Below, one piece after another: positions 6,774 through 7,365 of a stretch of DNA of 7,365 nucleotides. Below the pieces are notes generated by a model. That model saw only the letters and a program-made list of their open reading frames with translations, made no database searches and was not told the DNA's origin. The translations under genes were made by a program, and so were the position numbers. Positions within the stretch are counted from its first letter, which is position 1, and each line of letters opens with the position of its first letter. Source of the DNA: Desulfatitalea sp. (GTDB lineage Bacteria; Desulfobacterota; Desulfobacteria; Desulfobacterales; Desulfosarcinaceae); assembly GCA_013041835.1 (NCBI GenBank), contig JABDRH010000492.1:1-7365 (forward strand). Reading direction: 5' to 3'.

Positions 6774-6980
6774 ATGATCAGATGGCTGGTCACAATATTC
6801 TCTTTATTTTTTTCTTTCAGCGGAATTGTATTGGCATTAATTTGCATATATTCTCTCCCGACAAAAATGTCGCAACCCCAAATTGGGGTCCTATACTTTT
6901 CGGGTAGTGTAATTGTCATTGTCAACTATATTTTAATCATCTACCAAGGGTATATTTCAAAAGCGCCATCACCTAAATAA
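6774..6980 (+). CDS. Small two-TM membrane protein, tandem paralogue 2
   Basis: This 68-residue protein is homologous to the preceding gene: TM1 (about 4-27) ends in LALICIYSLP, followed by a polar loop TKMSQP, then IGVLYFSG leading into TM2 (about 37-58) and a short tail ending KAPSPK. Shared positions include the W-L near the start, FSF, LALICI-SLP, GV-YF-G and isoleucines in TM2. The ATG at 6774 is chosen because homology begins there; it lies only 4 nt after the stop of paralogue 1 and lacks a good Shine-Dalgarno, implying translational coupling. The frame is open back to 6648, but that upstream part overlaps paralogue 1 and has no homology support. Function is unknown. Confidence 0.75.
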   Translation: MIRWLVTIFSLFFSFSGIVLALICIYSLPTKMSQPQIGVLYFSGSVIVIVNYILIIYQGYISKAPSPK

Positions 6981-6981
6981 A

Positions 6982-6999
6982 GGGAAAGGGAAAGGGAAA
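6982..6999 (+). repeat. Triplicated GGGAAA hexamer forming the ribosome-binding region
   Basis: Three perfect tandem copies of GGGAAA fill most of the 23-nt gap between paralogue 2 and the GTG at 7004. The last GGG (6994-6996) is 7 nt from the start codon, so the repeat doubles as the Shine-Dalgarno. Copy-number change by slippage could alter spacing or strength. Confidence 0.7.
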
Positions 7000-7003
7000 G
7001 ATC

Positions 7004-7222
7004 GTGATAGAACCTGATATTGTTATCAGCAGCTTGCTAAAAGAATTGAATATTGCCTTGAAGGCGATGTCCAAGGTGAAAGATGTAAATGAAAAAGAGG
7101 TACACAGCCGCATTGTAAAGAATTTATGCGAGTCGCTTGGCGTGTTCTTTGATGTGGGAACCGAAATGCTGCCATTTGATTCCTATGACGACGATTTGTC
7201 AAAAGAGGACATTCCTTTTTAA
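7004..7222 (+). CDS. Small acidic-tailed protein with SSB-like C-terminal tip
   Basis: I do not recognise this 72-residue protein. It starts with GTG at 7004, placed 7 nt after a GGGAAA-type Shine-Dalgarno. Residues 5-25 and 29-48 look like two amphipathic helices (LLKELNIALKAMSK and KEVHSRIVKNLCESL). The C-terminal third is acidic and flexible, with DSYDDD (59-64) and the exact terminus EDIPF (68-72). This resembles the conserved tip of bacterial single-stranded-DNA-binding protein, which ends DDDIPF in E. coli and docks many repair and replication proteins. There is no OB-fold, so it is not SSB itself. It may be a decoy or adaptor for SSB partners, or the match may be coincidence. It is the last gene of the creD cluster, 23 bp after paralogue 2. 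Confidence 0.65.
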   Translation: MIEPDIVISSLLKELNIALKAMSKVKDVNEKEVHSRIVKNLCESLGVFFDVGTEMLPFDSYDDDLSKEDIPF

Positions 7223-7242
7223 ATCAGGCGTGTCATATCTTA

Positions 7243-7365
7243 GGGCTCGTGCAAAAATAACTTCACATTTTTATGCGCCGATCCATCTCACCCGGCTGCG
7301 TTATAAAAATACAGAACATCTCGACATTCTTTATTCTTTGTGCCTTGCCGGGTGAGCGCCTCAAC
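7243..7365. repeat. Inverted-repeat-rich non-coding segment, probable end of a dispersed palindromic element
   Basis: CTCACCCGGC (7287-7296) and GCCGGGTGAG (7347-7356) are perfect 10-bp inverted repeats around a 50-bp AT-rich centre. Just before them, CGTGCAAAAAT (7248-7258) and ATTTTTATGCG (7267-7277) form a second hairpin with an 8-nt loop; eight of eleven pairs are Watson-Crick and two more could be G-U in RNA. No ORF here has support and no transposase is seen. The layout suggests a MITE- or REP-like repeat cut by the window edge. My sense that similar sequences recur in Desulfobacterales genomes is recollection, not a search result. Confidence 0.5.

Noticed and set aside
6572..6925. A 117-codon minus-strand frame across the two miniprotein genes
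   Set aside because: The plus strand has paralogous conservation at the protein level and a perfect AGGAGG; the minus frame has neither.
6982..7000. Possible G-quadruplex in the GGGAAA repeat
   Set aside because: Only three runs of GGG are present; a three-tetrad intramolecular quadruplex needs four.
7137..7355. A 72-codon plus-strand frame running from inside the SSB-tip gene into the terminal repeat
   Set aside because: Half overlaps the better-supported 7004-7222 gene and the rest is translated inverted repeat, as often seen in spurious repeat-derived ORFs.
1..7365. tRNA, rRNA, CRISPR array, or transposase gene
   Set aside because: No cloverleaf-like arms with a terminal CCA context, rRNA-like conserved stretches, regularly spaced repeats or transposase motifs were seen on either strand by reading; a covariance-model scan was not possible.

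Overview
The window reads as part of a Gram-negative chromosome. KdsD, an enzyme of LPS inner-core (Kdo) synthesis, implies an outer membrane. The pairing with a plant/trypanosome-type ATP phosphofructokinase, together with a 3'-end repeat that resembles dispersed palindromes I associate with Desulfobacterales, makes a sulfate-reducing or related Desulfobacterota host the best guess. That taxonomic call is inference, not something the sequence proves.

Left part (about 1-4290, visibly GC-rich, all genes on +): the tail of a cupin-domain protein (ends 175); a hairpin and a good sigma70-type promoter; der, the two-GTPase-domain ribosome-assembly factor (341-1705); a 216-bp spacer with repeated TTGCA boxes and weak promoter candidates; kdsD, arabinose-5-phosphate isomerase (1922-2917); then, 45 bp later and behind a strong Shine-Dalgarno, an ATP-dependent 6-phosphofructokinase (2963-4291). 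kdsD and pfkA are probably co-transcribed and both act on sugar phosphates. These look like core housekeeping genes.

Right part (about 4292-7365, clearly AT-richer): a GNAT acetyltransferase on the minus strand (4254-4841) whose 3' end overlaps the end of pfkA by 38 bp; a 302-bp divergent intergenic region (4842-5143) containing a perfect TGTGA-N6-TCACA CRP-type palindrome; and a plus-strand run of four closely spaced genes: creD (5144-6502), two tandem paralogous two-TM miniproteins (6551-6769 and 6774-6980), and a 72-residue acidic-tailed protein (7004-7222) starting with GTG behind a triplicated GGGAAA ribosome-binding region. The last protein ends in a sequence resembling the C-terminal tip of single-stranded-DNA-binding protein. 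The window closes in a non-coding, inverted-repeat-rich segment (7243-7365) that looks like one end of a dispersed palindromic element running off the edge.

The most novel material is the creD-associated small-gene cassette: an orphan creD with no creBC in view, followed by duplicated miniproteins and the SSB-tail-like ORF. No rRNA, tRNA, CRISPR array or transposase gene was found.
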